Shown here: piece by piece, positions 28,840 through 39,840 of the stretch
Position numbering within the stretch: the first letter of the stretch is position 1
Layout of the letters: the number at the start of each line of letters is the position of its first letter
Origin: Okapia johnstoni
Taxonomy: Eukaryota > Chordata > Mammalia > Artiodactyla > Giraffidae
Reading direction: 5' to 3'
NCBI GenBank assembly: GCA_024291935.2
Contig: CM044316.1
Span: 5,324,501 to 5,388,500 of the forward strand
Length of the DNA stretch: 64,000 bases
Notes under the pieces: model-generated
Databases searched by the model: none
Told to the model about the DNA's origin: nothing
What the model saw: the letters and a program-made list of their open reading frames with translations, nothing else
Position numbers and translations under genes: made by a program

Positions 28840-31800
28840 CTAGATGTCCTGGGGCCGTAGCTCTCGCTCACCCTCAGCCAGGAAGACAAGGAGGGCACGG
28901 TGCAGCAGATGTACCCCCAAGCGGTGGCGCCGGGTGGGGGGCCAGTCAGCCACCACTCCATAGCAGTGTCCTTGCTTCTGGTTAGTCAGCATCTGGATTC
29001 CTGGGGAGATTAGGAATAAGGTCATGAAGGCAGCCTCCGGGAACCGCTGGCAGAAGTTCGTACCAGGGAACCCACTGGGTAATGCCCTCAAGCAGGGATA
29101 AACCAATGGAGTAAAATATGTGTACGTGCAGGTACATAGTTGGTGCTCAATAATTGCTCATTGGCTGAATGGACAGCTGTGATGGGGAAGGGGTGAGGGA
29201 ATCAGTAGATTAAGTGCCCTTCATGTGACCCCACCCCTACACCACAAGCCAGGCACCTACCTAGAGCATCCACAAGACATGCTTCTCGAGTGTAAGCCTC
29301 TGCAGGGACCACATGCTGGAAGCAATGCAGGGAAACAACGCCACGACCAGTGGCCCAAATGTCCAAGATCTGGTGTACCTTGGGACAGGCCTGAGGGGAG
29401 CCAGGGCAGGGTCAGAGGTTTGCCCCACAATTCCCTCTACCTGCCCCTAGCTGGGTCACCCCTGCCACAAACCTGCTACTTATCCTCATACCTGTTTTCC
29501 TGGCCGTCTTCGGTGGTTAAGGGCCTCCCAGAGGTGAATGTCTGGCCGGGCCCGTGTTCCCTTGCCTACGTAGAAGATGGCCTGGACAAAAATCCGAAGG
29601 CATTCAGCCGGGGTCAGTGAGAAGGCTCGGGCTGGCAGGTCCTGAGTCTTCCTAGATGAAGTAGATGGCTCAGAGAGGGAAAAGTGATGAGAGTTGCCCC
29701 AGAGATAGTCCTTAATGACACAGACCAAACTGAACCCATGTCCAGTGACCCGTTTTATAAAAGGCAAGGTGGGTAGCTGATCCCCAAGGACACTCAGCAG
29801 CTTGAAGTGGATCCAACTGCCTTTTATTAATGAAGAAGCTGATGACCAGAGAGGGCCAGTTCCCTTCCTAAAGACACACAGCAGGACTTCCCTGGTAATA
29901 CAGCAGATAAGAATCTACCTGCCGGTGCAGGGGGCATGGACATGGGTTTGATTCCTGTTCTGGGAAGATTCCACATGTAGTGGAGCAACTAATCCTGGGG
30001 ACCATAGCTACTGAAGCCTACAAGCTCTAGGGCCTGTGAGCCACAATTACTGAGCCTGTGTGCCACAACTACTGAAGCCACATGCCCTAGAGCCCACACG
30101 CCCTCAACTATTGAGCCTGCATGCTTCAACTACTGAAGCCCTTGTGCCTAGAGCCTGTGCTCTACACTAAGAGAATCCACTGCCATGAGAAGCCTGCGCG
30201 CCACAATGGAGAGTAGGTGTGGCTTGCCACAACTAGAGAAAGCCCGCCTGCAGCAAAGAAGACCCAGGGTAGCCAAAAATAAATTAAAAAAAGAAAAAAA
30301 AGACACAGAGCAGGCAAGAACCAATTTCAGAATTTTCCAGCTCCCACTTCTGAGTCATTCTTGCTCCAAGTACCTGGGGTCCAGCAGCAGATATGTGAAG
30401 CTGGACTTCACGACCCCCTCCCGCCACCGTCTGGTGGGGTCTGGCCGCTCGAACTGCTGGGCAAGTGCGTCTTCATCTGCTTGGGCATCTGGGATACGGC
30501 CTGTCCGCAGGGCTTCGGCCAGCTCTGGGCTGTGCCCTGAAAATTCTGGGCCTGGGAAGGGAAACTGGGTCAAGAAAGATAAAGGAAAGGGTGGTTCCCA
30601 GAGACGACGGGAGAAGTAGGTTGCACTCAGAGCCAAGGGATCTTGGAAGATTCCTGGAGACTCCTTGAACTCTGGATACTCACTAGGAACAGCCTGGGCT
30701 TCTTTCAGTCGTCGGAGGTAGTGTGGCCGGGTGAAGGACGTGATGGGACCTGGGCTCTTGCCAAGTGCCCGGAGCCCTTGCAGCAGCTCCAGGTCAGACA
30801 TGGTAGGGTCTGGTGGACACTGGTCAGAGGGGCTGGGGTCCCTTCCACCTGTGGCGCTTGCCTCATCCTCTGTCAGCCAAAGGGCAGCCAAATCACTGTC
30901 GGGGGATAGCTGGTCCTCTCTTGGGATGTGGGTGTCAGAAGGTCCAGGCAGTGGTTCCCAAGGGGGACTATGGGTTGGGCTCCTGTCTGGGAAGAACTTG
31001 CGGGAGGGGGAATCATCCGGCAAGGTCAGAGTCAGGGCCTGCAGATGAGCATTTAGTTCTGCCTCCCTGTCCTCCATGAGGGGTTGATGCACCAGCTGTA
31101 GGGTACCCAAAGATCTTGGCATCCTCTGGGAGAGTCGGACACCAGCCCAGGGGGAGGTGTGGCCGATTAGGTCCTCAGCTCCTGAGGCCTCAACAGCGGT
31201 GACAAAGGAGGTCACTGAGCTGCAGTCCCAGCGTCCCATGGGGGACTCCAATCCACCATCTGTGTCAGCAGTCTCAGGGTGGGCAAGCAGGCCGGGGGGT
31301 CCAGGGCCAGCCTCCAGGCTCATGTCCTTGCTGTCACCTGTGCCCAGTGTTGTAGAGTTCAGCATCACATTAGGAGGACCGGAGGGGCTGGTATCCAGCC
31401 CCTTTTCACAAGGGCCTGGGCCTGGAGCAGGGGGTAAGAGGGAGAGTCAGAAAGGAGGGGAGGAGGAAGTGAGAGATAAAGATCAGAGTCAGATCAGACA
31501 GAAACAGGCAGCTGCAATCACAAAGAGGAAGGAGCGAGTCAAAGGCAGAGAGATTGACCAGAGACCCTGGTGGTGAAACCATGGGCATTAGACACAGAGA
31601 TCTGCAAAGCTACATCAGAGGCTAACCACTCCCAGCCGCCCAGATACCACTCACCTCCAGGCTCTGGCTTGGGTTCTGGATTCCGGGAGCCTTTCCAGGT
31701 CCGGGTTGGGGTCCTGGTCCGAGTCTCCAGCTCCCGAAGCACACGGGCACAGTTCTGGTGCCCCTGCTGCTCCGCCAGGTCCAGAGGCAGGAATCCGTCC

Positions 31801-32717
31801 TGCAGGGGTGTGGTCAGTAGGGGGCGCCCTCTTCCCTCCCTCTCTTCCTCCTTTCCTTCCTCTTTCTCTCCCTCGGGGTTTGTCTTGCTACAAACTGCCA
31901 TGGGGCCCCCCACCTGGTCGCGGAGTGCGGGGTCCGCTCCCTGGCTCAGCAGCAGCTCCAGGCCCCGGCGACAGCCCCAGGCAGCGGCCACATGCAGCGG
32001 TGTCAGTGCCTCGGCAGATCTAGGGCACAAGCGGAGAAGGGGGTCAGTGAAGCATCTCCATCTCCGGGTCCGGGAGCCCTGGCTATCAGCCCTCCATCTC
32101 TGCCCTCCAGCCTGAGATGCCACCCTTCGAACCTGCACCCTTTGGCTGGGACCCAAACCTCCGCTCTCTGACTCTAGAGCTTCTACCCCCGGATCTGAAA
32201 CTGTGATTTCCATTTTGACCCTGGCGCAATCTCATACCCTACCCTTGGTCTGGTACCCTGACACTGCCCTTGGACCCTCAAGATCCCTCCCCGGATTCCC
32301 TAAGCTCCGCCCCTGGGGATTGAGTCCGCATCCTTGGACGCCCTGTTCAGGACTCCCAGGTCTGGCTCTCGTACTCAGGAGACAGCTCTCGTTCACGGAA
32401 GACCTGCCCCGAGCCCACGCCCAGCCTCACCGGGCGTTGGGGTCCCCGCCTCGGCGCAGCAGGGCCTCGAGGCAACACAGACTCCGCAGGTGCTGGGCTC
32501 TGGCCGCCAGGTGCATGGCTGCCGCGCCATCCTCGAGTACCAGATTGGGGTCGGCACCACGGCGCAGCAGCTCCTCCACAGTCCTAGGGATAGAGAGAGG
32601 GTCAGAGTGGACCGTGGCACTCGCCCCCTACCCCCACCCCAGGCCCTGCCCTCACCGCAACTCCTCCTCCTGCAGCGCCGTCCGCAGCCGCCGCGCCAAA
32701 CCTACAGTCGGGCCCAT
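28840..32717 (-). CDS. ANKLE1: ANKLE1, ankyrin/LEM/GIY-YIG endonuclease
   Basis: ANKLE1 is a nuclease that cuts DNA of chromatin bridges near the midbody in dividing cells. Minus-strand exons in coding order: 32656-32717, 32431-32583, 31914-32019, 31655-31799, 30684-31421, 30374-30551, 29492-29651, 29261-29390, 28840-29000. The phases fit and sum to 610 aa (human about 615). The start is MGPTVGLARRLR at 32717. Residues 20-165 hold ankyrin repeats (ALTPLHVAAAWG and similar). A Pro/Ser-rich linker follows. A LEM domain lies at about 363-401 (MSDLELLQGLRALGK). The GIY-YIG domain runs from about 450: FTYLLLDPR, then FYVGKGTRARP with Tyr near 488, then TREACLVDALG and the LTNQKQG Asn. Key residues are present. 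The 132-nt intron 30552-30683 is open in frame, so a longer form is possible. Confidence 0.97.
29884..30305 (+). repeat. CHR-2-type long tRNA SINE
   Basis: Near full-length forward copy in an ANKLE1 intron. It has a GGACTTCCCTGGTAATACAGC head, repeated CACAACTACTGAAGCC-type units, and an AAAAATAAATTAAAAAAAG tail. Confidence 0.88.
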
Positions 32718-33940
32718 GCCCCGGCTGTTGCCTTGGGGCAGCCACCTGGTCGCGCCGCCTGCCGGTTTCCAACTTCCCGCGGCGCCCTTGTGCGCACGCG
32801 CCGCTCCGCCCCTCAGCTCTCTTCTCCGCGCCTTGGTGCAGTGCAGCGACCCCAGCCAGGCTGACCGGCGCCGCATTGTCGCCCACATCGAGGGTCCGGA
32901 GCTTTAGTGCTGGTCCGAGCCCGCGACACCAAGTAGTGCCCAGGGCCAAGTGATGTTTGCTCAGGGCCAAATAATGTTTGGGGCCTCTGATAAGGGCCCG
33001 GGAGGGTGGAGGTCGCCATGTGTGCCCTTATCTCTCAAAACGGTGTAAGCAAGAACGCACCCTGTTGGAGGGGGTGGAGCTACGATCCCGGGGACCCGGT
33101 GGTGCCCACAGGGTACCGAGTCTTCCGGAACCCTCTGCCGAGGCGCCCCCAGCCCTGACAGTATGTAAGGTTTTAATTAATAGCTACCGCCTGCGGAGGC
33201 TCTGCGTCGCCCGTTTTCAGTCCTGCGGAGTCTGAAGTCCATTATTTTGGAGCCCTGAGCTTCTTAGGGTGTTAGTTTCCCTATATGCAGAATGGGAGAA
33301 TAATCCCTTCCAGGCTGGTGTTAAATTGAAAGAGGGGCCTGGCACACAGGTGCCCAGTAAATGTTCCTGGGAAATTAAAGCTGTTTCTTGATAAAGCTAT
33401 TTTCGTTTTATATGGAACTGAGAAAATCTAGCTGGTAAGATTTTTTTTTTTTTTCTTTCACAACTGCTCATTATCCAGGAAGATCGAGTTGAGTGATGGA
33501 CCCGTTATATCTGTTTCCCTTCCTCTGGGGAGCACCCACGCTATTTCCTGATGGAACTATAAACCTCTCTTCCCAGAGAGGCTTGAGCGAGGCCTGGCCA
33601 ATGAGAGCATTCCACAGTTCTGGTCCATGACCGACCCCAACAAGACCTGTCATATAAGGAGTGCTGCGAGAGCCCTCACTTCACCTGGGTTGGGATTTAC
33701 AGAGTGGTCAGCCATATTACCCCTTTCTACAGGTTGGGAGGAAAGCAGGGCACACTGAAAACCAACCATGCAGGGTGTTTCAGCTCTCCCCAAAGCAACG
33801 TCAGAGCACCTGGATACAGCCAAGCCTAAAGCTGCCTCTGAGCTTCTTATCTACAAGAACCGAGCCATTCTCCTTTCAGTTCAGGGGGTGGGTTTTCTGT
33901 CACTTGCAACCGAAAAGACTTCAATGAACAGTGGACTTGG
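32718..33940. other. ANKLE1 upstream / BABAM1 downstream spacer
   Basis: GC-rich with CpGs from 32720 to about 33240, probably the ANKLE1 promoter. No TATA box is seen, and the transcription start is not resolved. From 33260 the sequence is ordinary, with an old MIR-like stretch near 33340. BABAM1 transcription ends at about 33940. No extra gene is supportable. Confidence 0.5.
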
Positions 33941-33958
33941 GTTAGGGAGTCTCAGATT

Positions 33959-33964
33959 TTTATT
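33959..33964 (-). terminator. BABAM1: BABAM1 poly(A) signal
   Basis: TTTATT on the plus strand reads AATAAA on the BABAM1 strand, about 260 nt past the stop codon. Cleavage is inferred near 33940. Confidence 0.7.
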
Positions 33965-34224
33965 CTGATGACAAAAATCACACAAAGCACAACAAAAATT
34001 ACAACCTAAAAACTTGGGAGTGAGATATGGGCTGGGAAACACGGGGAATGGGTGTCTAGAGTCCCTGGGATGCTGCCTGGAATCTTAGGGTTCCTTCAGG
34101 GCTGCCCAGGTGCCTCAGATACTTCCTAGAACCCCCTCTGGGGGTCCCAAGGAGCCCAGTCTGAGAACCAGCATTCTATGCTAAGGGTTTCATTGTACAA
34201 GAAGGTTGGATGTACAGGGATGGT

Positions 34225-37200
34225 TCAGACAGTGGCCTCAACCTCAGTGGCTTCATCGTCCTCCTCCAGCAGGCTGTAGGAGGCATGGCTTTGGCAAGGC
34301 CGCTGCAGTGGATGAGCCAGCAGCTTGGCCATACAGTTGTGAAGCTCAAGGGCTGGCCCAGCCAGCGCCACTTCGTACTTGTAACTGGTACCCTTGGTAT
34401 CCAGGCTTCCCATGAAGGCAAACATGTCCTGTGGGGCCAAGGAAGGGCTGTTCATGCAGATGTTCTGCTGACAAGCCCTCCCTGTCTTGGAGGGCCTCCC
34501 AGGAGGGGCCTCAGGGATGGGTTCTGAAGGGTAAAGAGGAGTTTGCCAGGCAGAAACTATTCCCACATTCAGCAAACATTTCCTGCCACCCACCCACCCC
34601 AAGAGGTCTCAGAGCTGGAGCTCCTAGTCTGGAGAAGCACATGACCCCCAGCCCCCTGACGCTGATCTATCCAGAGGAGCAGGGAAGGCTTCTCAGAGTA
34701 GGGACTTCCAGTTTGTGTACTGACATATAAGTAGGAGCTGGGCTCAACCCCCTCTGCTCACGGTTGGGTCAAGTGAAGCTCGGAGAGATAAACAGCCAAC
34801 TCGAGATGCCACAACTAGTTCAGGGCTGGAATGTAAAGGACCAGCAGAGCCTGGCGAGGCAGGGAGGGAAGCGTGCTCCAGGAAGAGGGCACAGAGACAG
34901 AAAAAGCAGGAAGAGAGAGAAGCAGGGGATGTTGGGGATGAGGTGGATAGGACCCTACATGCTCCTGGGCCACTGTCCCAGCAGCCCCATTAGTTCACTG
35001 CAGACAAGTGGGAAATGTTGGAATCTGACTTGACCATGATCTAGAAGGGCCAGGAATGGTAAGGAGAAGGCTAATGGCAGAGCAGTGCATGAGTGGGCAG
35101 GGGCAGGTGGCTTCCCTCCTCCCGACCCCATAAGAGTACAGGTGCCTCTGAGCCTGTTGCCAGGTACCACTGTGCCTGAGACATGCTGTGTGACCCTGGC
35201 CTGGTTTCCTGCCCTCTTTGAGCCTGCTTTTCCTCAGCACAGATCATAATCTAGGGGGTTAGCATCAGATGCTCTGAAGCCCCTTAGTGAAAAGAGCCTC
35301 CTTTCCTTTAGGGCTGGAGCAGGTAGGTTTGGAGACCTCCCATGTACATCCACCTGCCGCCCACACTCACAGTGGCCTCTCACCTTCCAGCTCATTTCCT
35401 CCTCCTTCTCATCAGCGCCGTTGTGGATGTAAACAACATCAAAGAAGAAATATGGGCACTGGAACATTTTCTGCAGGGGAAGAAAGGTAGCCTTCAGGAC
35501 TAGGGTCACCCCATGGCCCCATGACCCAAATCTCTAGATTCTGGGGACCTGATCCTAGGTACCCCAGCACGTGTGGTCAGGAAGTCCCTCCTAGTATCTA
35601 ACCACCATTGCGCTGGCTGCAGGCATCCTGCCTTCTCCCGGGTCTCACTCACCTTCATGGGCTCTGTCAGGGAGAACTGGGGCTGGCAGGGTGGGCGGCT
35701 ATAGACCAGGATGGTTCGGACCACATATGGCGGCGGGATCGTCTGCACATTCTCTGTGACTGGCAGCTCAGTCTTCTGCTGGCTGTGCAGCAGGAAGGGC
35801 AGATGGTCAGAGCACACCCTGGTGGCCCACCCTTCTCGTCCCCCTAGGAGAGCCCAGCTCCTCACTGGGTATGTGAGGTCCCACCTGACCCCTCCTAAGT
35901 TCACTGTTGCCTCTGAGCCTTTCCCCATGCTGTTCCCTCTGCCCCGGCACCTTCCCAGTTTCACCTTTCTGCCTGACCTCTCCTGCTCCATCACAGGTTT
36001 TGCTGACCCCCAAAGCCAGAGCTTGCTCGGATTACAACGGCAGAGTCTGGTCACCACAACAGTGACCATATGGCCCACAAAGCTAAAAATGTTTACTATC
36101 TAGCCCTTTAAAGAAAAAGTTTGCTGCTCTGCAGTTAAAACAAAGTAGTGGTGGACCACTGGGCTGTCAGAATATAACCCAGAGGAACTTCCTTGGTGGT
36201 CCAGATGTTAAGAATCTGCCTTGCATTACAAGGGACACTGGTTGGATCCCTGGTCCGGGAAGATCCCACATGCCACAGAGCAATTATACCCAAGTGCCAC
36301 AACTACAGAGCCCATGTTCCAGAGCCCACAAGTTGCAACTACTGTGCCCACGTGCTGCAACTACTAAAGCCTGTGCACCTAGAGCCTGTGCTCTGGAACA
36401 AGAGAAGCCACGGCAATGAGAAGCCCGCGTACTGCAACTAGAGAAAGCTAAGACCCAGCACAGCCAAAAATAAACATATAAATAAATAAATTTGAAGGAA
36501 AAAATAGAAAGTAACACAGAGGGCAAGATGTGAAAAAGAACCTCTTTTGCAAAAACGCTTTCAGACAGGTAAGTGAGCAATTGTTCCAGGGGGAAAGGGT
36601 GAGAAAGGAAGCCTTTCGGCTTCCTGAAAGGACTATTTCTGGGCTGTTTGGAGCTTTTACCCAGAAGGGGTTCTTCTCTTCAAAGGTGAGTAATAATTTC
36701 CCCATGGGGGACTTACATGAGGCTGAAGAGACCTTCCAGATCTGGTGGGAATGCTAAGGAGAGCAGAGCAGTGCATGGGTAGACAGAGGTGGGTGGTTCC
36801 CTCCTCCAGAGGCTGGGAGAGTACAGGTGCCTCTGAGCCTGTTGCCAGGAGACATGCTATGTGACCCTGTTCCAGTCGCTTGCCCTCTCTGAGCTTGTTT
36901 TCCCTCAGCACAGATCATAAACTAGGGGGCTGGCATCAGATGACCTGAAAGCCCTTAGTGACTCAAAGCCCCCGTTTCCGTAAGGACTGGGGCCATTCTC
37001 ATCCTTGGATGGAAAGGATACTGAAGGTGGAACAGGAAGCTGTTTCCAGGTCGTAGAGGCAGCTGCAGAGTTCACGGGGGTCAGAGGTCAGGCCAGACAG
37101 CTGCAGGGAAGACTGAAACTCAGCGAGGTGCTCTCTCACCCCCGGGGGACCCCAGAGGAACCAGTCTTGCCCCCCAGCCTCACCCAGGCAGTGTCATCGT

Positions 37201-38833
37201 TCACCACCACCAGCGCAAATTCGTGGCTCTTGTCAATTTTGTGTTTTGTCCGCACGAACATCTCGATCATTTTCTGGGAGACGTTGAGGGCATTGGTTTT
37301 GGAGCTGGGTGAGAGTTAGGCAGTGGTTAAGGCCCAGGTCAGGCAGCTGGGCAGGTGGTAGAGGCCAGCCACAAACCCACCCCAGCTGACTCTCTCCAGC
37401 TCTTGTCCTCACTGAATGGGTCCCTCTGGCCAGCCTGGGCCTCACATCTGATCCAGAGGAGGCACCCCACCTTGGCTCAGTCATGGGTCATCAGGAATGC
37501 CAGGGAAGGGGATGTAGGCTTGTACTCAGGCCCTGCTGCTTGACCCCAATGAGACTCAGCTGCTCACAGGCCAGGACTTTGGAGTCAGCCAGGCCTCACT
37601 CTGAATCCGATTCTGCCCATCTGCCAGGAGGCCTTGGGCAAGTCACCTTGCTTCTCAGAGTTTCCGAGTCACGGCTGTGACATGGGTAGAGTGTGACAGC
37701 TCTCAAGGGCTGAGAGAACAGAACCCCAATGGGCTGCAGCTGTAACATGACCAGTTATCACGGCTATTCTCCAATCCCTCCAGGACCCAGAAGTTAGTCT
37801 CAGAGAGACAACCCTGCATTTTTTGGGCTGGGGTCTTCCCAGCCATGGTGGCAAACTGCAGCCCTCAAATAACCCCTCTCACCCATTGAATGACTCAAGC
37901 TTTGGCAGCGCCATTTCCTCTGACAGGTCCAGGCAGATGATCTGCAACAAATTTGGAGGCTAGTGAGAGCTGTGACCAGCAGTACCTGGCAACCAGATGT
38001 CACTGCAGGCCCCCATGCCACTCTGCTGGCCCTCTCCAAGCAGCCCCATGGGGGAAGGCTATATCATGACCCCCAGTTCCCAGCCAAGCCATCCACTCTA
38101 GAAGGAGGCAGCTGAGGGACTTCCCTGGGGGTCCAGTGGTTAAGAATCCGCCTTCCAATGCAGCGGACGAAGGTTTGACCCCTGGTCAAGGAACTAAGAT
38201 CCCACATGACGTAGGGCTACTGAATCCACTTCAGCTGTGTCCAGCTCTTTACGATCCCATGGACTGTAGCCCTCCAAGCTCCTCTGTCCATCGGATTCTC
38301 CATGTAAGAACACTGGAGTGACTTGCCATGCCCTTCTCCAGGGGATCTTCCTAACTCATGGATTGAACTAGCATCTCCTGCATTGGCAGGTGGATTCTTT
38401 ACCTCTGAGCCACTTGGGAAGCACAGCTGCCTGAGGACACTAATAGAAAGGGACCGTTTTACAGAGTGAATCCTAAAGAATGACATTTAACCCAAGGTTC
38501 CCTAACATCTCAAAGCCACAGGCCAAGCCTCTCACTTACCACTTTCTCTGGACAGTTGACCCTTGGGGTCCGCACTTGGACCTCTGGGGCTGGTGGAGGC
38601 ACCTGCCATGGCTTGGGACCGGCTCCTGGAGGGTTGGTGGTCCCGTCGTCGGCACTGGCCGCCTCGCCCTCACCCTCACTGCGGCTGCCCACACTGGTCT
38701 GGGCACCCAGTGCCCGGTCCTCAGCCCCCTCAGGGTTGGAGCGAGTGCGGGGCCTGGGCTCAGCTGACTGCTCCTCTTCCTCCTCCTCCTCTTCCTCCTC
38801 TTCTGTGGGACAGCTGGGCTCCGCCATCTCCAT
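34225..38833 (-). CDS. BABAM1: BABAM1 (MERIT40), BRCA1-A and BRISC subunit
   Basis: BABAM1 is a scaffold of the BRCA1-A complex (RAP80, Abraxas, BRCC36) at DNA breaks and of the cytoplasmic BRISC deubiquitinase. Minus-strand coding exons in order: 38540-38833, 37883-37941, 37184-37304, 37022-37100, 36717-36741, 35653-35782, 35384-35470, 34225-34428. All phases agree and total 332 aa (human 329). The start is MEMAEPSCPTEEE at 38833. An acidic run of eleven Glu follows, longer than human. A disordered Ser/Glu/Pro segment reaches residue 95. A vWA-like fold follows: IICLDLSEEMALP (metal-site-like DxSxE pattern), FALVVVNDDTAW, RTILVYSRPP and FFFDVVYIHNG. It ends EVEATV. One exon is only 25 nt. 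A non-coding 5' exon is expected near 39730-39790. Confidence 0.97.
35040..35320. repeat. Intragenic duplicated block, copy 1
   Basis: Shares long similar blocks with 36740-36996: GCAGAGCAGTGCATG, GTACAGGTGCCTCTGAGCC, CTCAGCACAGATCATAA and CTAGGGGG. It lies in the BABAM1 intron between exons 34225-34428 and 35384-35470. It is partly MIR-like. Confidence 0.7.
36187..36495 (+). repeat. CHR-2-type long tRNA SINE
   Basis: Forward copy in a BABAM1 intron: ACTTCCTTGGTGGTCCAG head, CACAACTACAGAGCCC-type units, AAATAAATAAATTTG tail. Confidence 0.87.
36740..36996. repeat. Intragenic duplicated block, copy 2
   Basis: The direct-orientation partner of 35040-35320, about 1.7 kb away. It abuts the splice acceptor of the 25-nt BABAM1 exon (36717-36741). 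The exon itself is not duplicated. Confidence 0.7.
38117..38425. repeat. CHR SINE head followed by reverse Bov-tA
   Basis: 38117-38220 is a forward CHR copy (ACTTCCCTGGGGGTCCAGTGG). At about 38221 it passes into a reverse-complement Bov-tA ending at GCCACTTGGGAAGC. It lies in BABAM1 intron 1 of the coding part. Confidence 0.82.
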
Positions 38834-39724
38834 GGCTCTGGAGTGACTGGATGCAGCAGGGATGAGGGAAGCCAGGATCCTTTCCTTAGGGCTTTTAAAA
38901 GCATTTGGTTACTGGACAGAACAGGTCATAAGTCGCTTACTGACAGTAAGAGTCACTCCACTCAGGGACTCAGTTTCCTCATCTGTAGGATGGGTGCCTT
39001 TTATACTTAGCCCAGCATCCACTCTGACTTGAGATAACAGCCTCCCCTTTTTTTCTGTAGAGCTAACCCCTCCCCTCCCCCTTTTGGCTAGGGTGCTCAT
39101 CTGGCCACTGTGAATGGCTCAGAGATGGGGATACGACCCAGAACACGCCGGTGAGGGGCAGTTCCGAATTGCAGTACTGGGAGGTTACAAGTCCAAAGCT
39201 GCTAGGAGCCTCTCTTGCTTCCAAGAGGGGAAAGAGAGCTTGCCTGAAGTGTTGCTCACCCAGAAAATGAGACTTCTCAGCGCCTGGATCCAGCTATGCC
39301 TAAATTCCCTTTCTTGCTCAAGCCAGACTGAGTTGGGGGTTCTGTCACCTGAAACTGAAAATGTCTTGGTGAATGAAGGATACAAACTTCTAGGGTTCTC
39401 CCCTCCGTAGTGACTGCTTAGGCGGTGTCTGCACACTGGAGAGGAGATCTGGGTGTTACAATTCCTTTGCGGAAAAACGGGGCGCCAGTGGAACAGTTTG
39501 CCTGTCTGGGCAATGGGTGAGGGCTGCCGGGGATGATCTCTGAGCGCCTTGCAGCCCCCATAATCTCTAATGAAAGCATAGCTGCAGCAAGAGAGATGGA
39601 GGCTAGACTGCAGGAGAAACTAGAGCTGAAGGCGGAAGCCTCACAGCAAGTGAGGGGCTCCATTTCTGCGGCTAAGGAAGTTGGGCCTCTAAGGACGGAC
39701 CCCGCACGCTTTCACCTCCCAACC

Positions 39725-39840
39725 TCTGCTCACCGTTGCCTGAGCCTCCTTTCTACTCATCCGCGTTAGGAAGCCGCCATCTTTAGCAGCCGGAAGTAGT
39801 GCGGCGCGACCGTCACGCCTACTGGGAGCTGTAGTTCAGC
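39725..39840 (-). promoter_or_regulatory. BABAM1: BABAM1 promoter and 5' non-coding exon
   Basis: Near 39773-39785 the minus strand reads AAGATGGCGGC, a YY1-type element usual just downstream of a start site. Next to it are an ETS-type CGGAAGT (39791) and an ACTACA-type motif at 39821-39837 (plus strand ACTGGGAGCTGTAGTTC). A GGTGAGC donor on the minus strand near 39730 could end the untranslated exon. No TATA box is seen. Confidence 0.6.

Noticed and set aside
29884..30305. tRNA-like heads of SINEs as possible tRNA genes
   Set aside because: These are tRNA-Glu-derived SINEs with A-rich tails and target duplications. They lack intact cloverleaf ends, so no tRNA gene is called here or at the other copies.
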